Positions 63,158 to 64,000 of a DNA stretch of 64,000 nt are shown piece by piece. Within the stretch, counting starts at the first letter, position 1. The number at the start of each line of letters is the position of its first letter. The notes under the pieces were generated by a model that saw only the letters and a list, made by a program, of their open reading frames with translations, made no database searches and was not told the origin of the DNA. The position numbers and the translations under genes are program-made. This stretch comes from JAGWBF01 sp963663025 (GTDB lineage Bacteria; Chloroflexota; Dehalococcoidia; Lucifugimonadales; JAGWBF01), in contig OY760073.1 of assembly GCA_963663025.1 (NCBI GenBank), positions 2,108,001 to 2,172,000 on the forward strand, written 5' to 3'.

Positions 63158-63230
63158 GACGGAACATTCTCCTCAGTTCACTGAACGCGCCCCAGGATGC
63201 CTTTCGGAGCTGCTGAGCCTCATTAGGCAG

Positions 63231-63259
63231 ATTATAGACCCCGTCTCAGGGACGGGCAA
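63231..63259 (-). promoter_or_regulatory. Promoter of the luciferase-like monooxygenase gene
   Basis: Minus-strand TTGCCC (63259-63254), 17 bases and a perfect TATAAT (63236-63231), about 74 bases before the ATG at 63157. Confidence 0.6.
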
Positions 63260-63334
63260 GCTGACTAAGGGGACCCACTCCCGCCTGGAGGACATAAATG
63301 CGCATTTCCTACTTCGGATTGGCTATGAGTCTAG

Positions 63335-63363
63335 TTGCAATTAACTGGGGTGGATGTTATACT
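63335..63363 (+). promoter_or_regulatory. Promoter of the nusA transcript
   Basis: TTGCAA (63335-63340), a 17-base spacer and TATACT (63358-63363). Transcription would begin near 63370, about 20 bases before a leader terminator. Confidence 0.6.
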
Positions 63364-63389
63364 GGCCGCACACGCTCGACCTCGTTGGG

Positions 63390-63412
63390 AGCCCCGATTT
63401 TTCGGGGCTTTT
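63390..63412 (+). terminator. Intrinsic terminator in the nusA leader
   Basis: A perfect 8-pair GC-rich stem (AGCCCCGA with TCGGGGCT, 63390-63397 and 63402-63409) closes a T4 loop and is followed by TTTAATT. It lies between the promoter and nusA with no gene before it, so it would attenuate nusA transcription. Confidence 0.75.
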
Positions 63413-63522
63413 AATTAGGTGCAGGGAGGCGGTTGGCGGTGAACCAGTGACCGGGGGTGATGGAATAGGGTAGAGACTAGGACCACCGCAAGCCACATCC
63501 TTCAAAGGGAGCCAAAGGTAAC

Positions 63523-64000
63523 ATGAAAAGCGATTTTTTGATTGCTCTTACCCAGTTGGCGGCGGAGCGCCACCTGCCCAGGGAGCAGGTGGTGTCAGCC
63601 ATTGAGGTTGCCCTTGCCTCAGCTTTCAAGAAGGACAGCTTGAATGTAGGCCAGAACATCTCTGTCAAGCTAAACCCCAGCAGCGGCGAGCCCGTCAGCG
63701 TCTATGCACTGAAGTTGGTGGTTGAAGAGGTCGAGGACAGCCAGCGCGAGTTGAGCTTGGACCAAGCCCGCAAGTTGAAGCCCGATGCCGAGGTCGGCGA
63801 GGAGATCGCCACCGAAGCCCTTTCTCTGCAGTTCAGCCGCATCGCCGCCCAGACCGCCAAGCAGGTTGTCCTGCAGCGCCTCCGGGAGGTGGAGCGGGAC
63901 CTGGTCTACCAGGAATTCATTGACCGCACCGACGATGTTGTCTCCGGTGTCGTCGACCAGATAGAGCCAGGAAGGGTCGTTGTAATCGACCTGGGCCGGG
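63523..64000 (+). CDS. nusA: Transcription termination/antitermination factor NusA, C-terminus beyond the window
   Basis: ATG 63523 follows AAAGG at 63514. The 159 visible codons encode the NusA N-terminal domain: FLIALTQLAAERHLPREQVVSAIEVALASAFKK in context, then VVEEVEDSQRELSLDQARK, AAQTAKQVVLQRLREVERD, and the start of the S1 domain (VVSGVVDQIEPGRVVVIDLG). NusA binds RNA polymerase and modulates pausing, intrinsic termination and antitermination. It is preceded by its own promoter and a leader terminator. The remaining S1 and KH domains lie to the right of the window. Confidence 0.93.
   Translation, partial: MKSDFLIALTQLAAERHLPREQVVSAIEVALASAFKKDSLNVGQNISVKLNPSSGEPVSVYALKLVVEEVEDSQRELSLDQARKLKPDAEVGEEIATEALSLQFSRIAAQTAKQVVLQRLREVERDLVYQEFIDRTDDVVSGVVDQIEPGRVVVIDLGR

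Overview
The window reads as chromosome of an uncultured, high-GC (roughly 60-65 % in core genes) Chloroflexota bacterium, most like the Dehalococcoidia/SAR202 side of the phylum. That placement is an inference from gene content: lipoproteins with Pro/Thr-rich stalks, a SufBCD-Rieske-SufSU operon, ClpC, a fused MoaD-MoaE, and luciferase-like, Rieske and SDR oxidoreductases. No 16S gene is present. Gaps between genes are full of palindromic repeat elements.

Layout. 1-7.8 kb: housekeeping and solitary genes (DUF4349 lipoprotein cut by the left edge, YkvA-like protein, holA, peptide ABC ATPase, PHP hydrolase, AIM24-like protein, Fic protein with three evenly spaced upstream palindromes, lipoprotein, endonuclease III homologue). 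7.8-12.3 kb: a thiamin-precursor salvage operon behind a consensus promoter and a TPP riboswitch (thiZ-thiX-thiY-tenA-thiD). 12.4-13.3 kb: a 2-hydroxyacid dehydrogenase. 13.4-19.3 kb: the SUF iron-sulfur assembly operon. 19.7-25.1 kb: TatD, a flippase-like membrane protein, a peptide-binding lipoprotein and a large unknown membrane protein. 25.7-28.5 kb (minus): a phage HK97-type head cassette (protease, major capsid protein, one unknown). 28.6-30 kb: two unknown genes inside a pair of inverted 74-bp repeats. 30-37.8 kb: radA, a decayed AAA ATPase with an intact small nuclease-like partner, a lipoprotein, clpC and a two-domain VOC protein. 37.8-40.2 kb: a lone 5S rRNA gene with its own promoter, then three tandem lipoprotein paralogues, the last frameshifted. 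40.3-44.7 kb: fused MoaD-MoaE, SDR, Rieske oxygenase and two small proteins. 45.3-48.2 kb (plus): a second phage cassette (zinc ribbon, terminase, portal). 48.2-51.3 kb: a 58-residue membrane protein and an AT-richer STAND NTPase. 51.6-54.8 kb: two tandem MFS transporters and a GNAT. 54.8-57.4 kb: IS1595-type transposase relic and a type II restriction-modification operon. 57.5-64 kb: molybdenum hydroxylase large subunit, nuclease-like protein, a peroxiredoxin whose peroxidatic Cys codon is UGA (probable selenoprotein), a luciferase-like monooxygenase, and the start of nusA behind a leader terminator.

Most notable: the selenocysteine peroxiredoxin, which is broken by a stop in ordinary gene calling; the phage head genes split into two diverging cassettes with similar leader hairpins; the STAND NTPase with a HEPN-like motif beside terminase and portal genes; the three Fic-promoter palindromes 40-41 bp apart; and the inverted-repeat-bounded two-gene cassette. 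Everything here comes from reading the sequence; no database or folding program was run.
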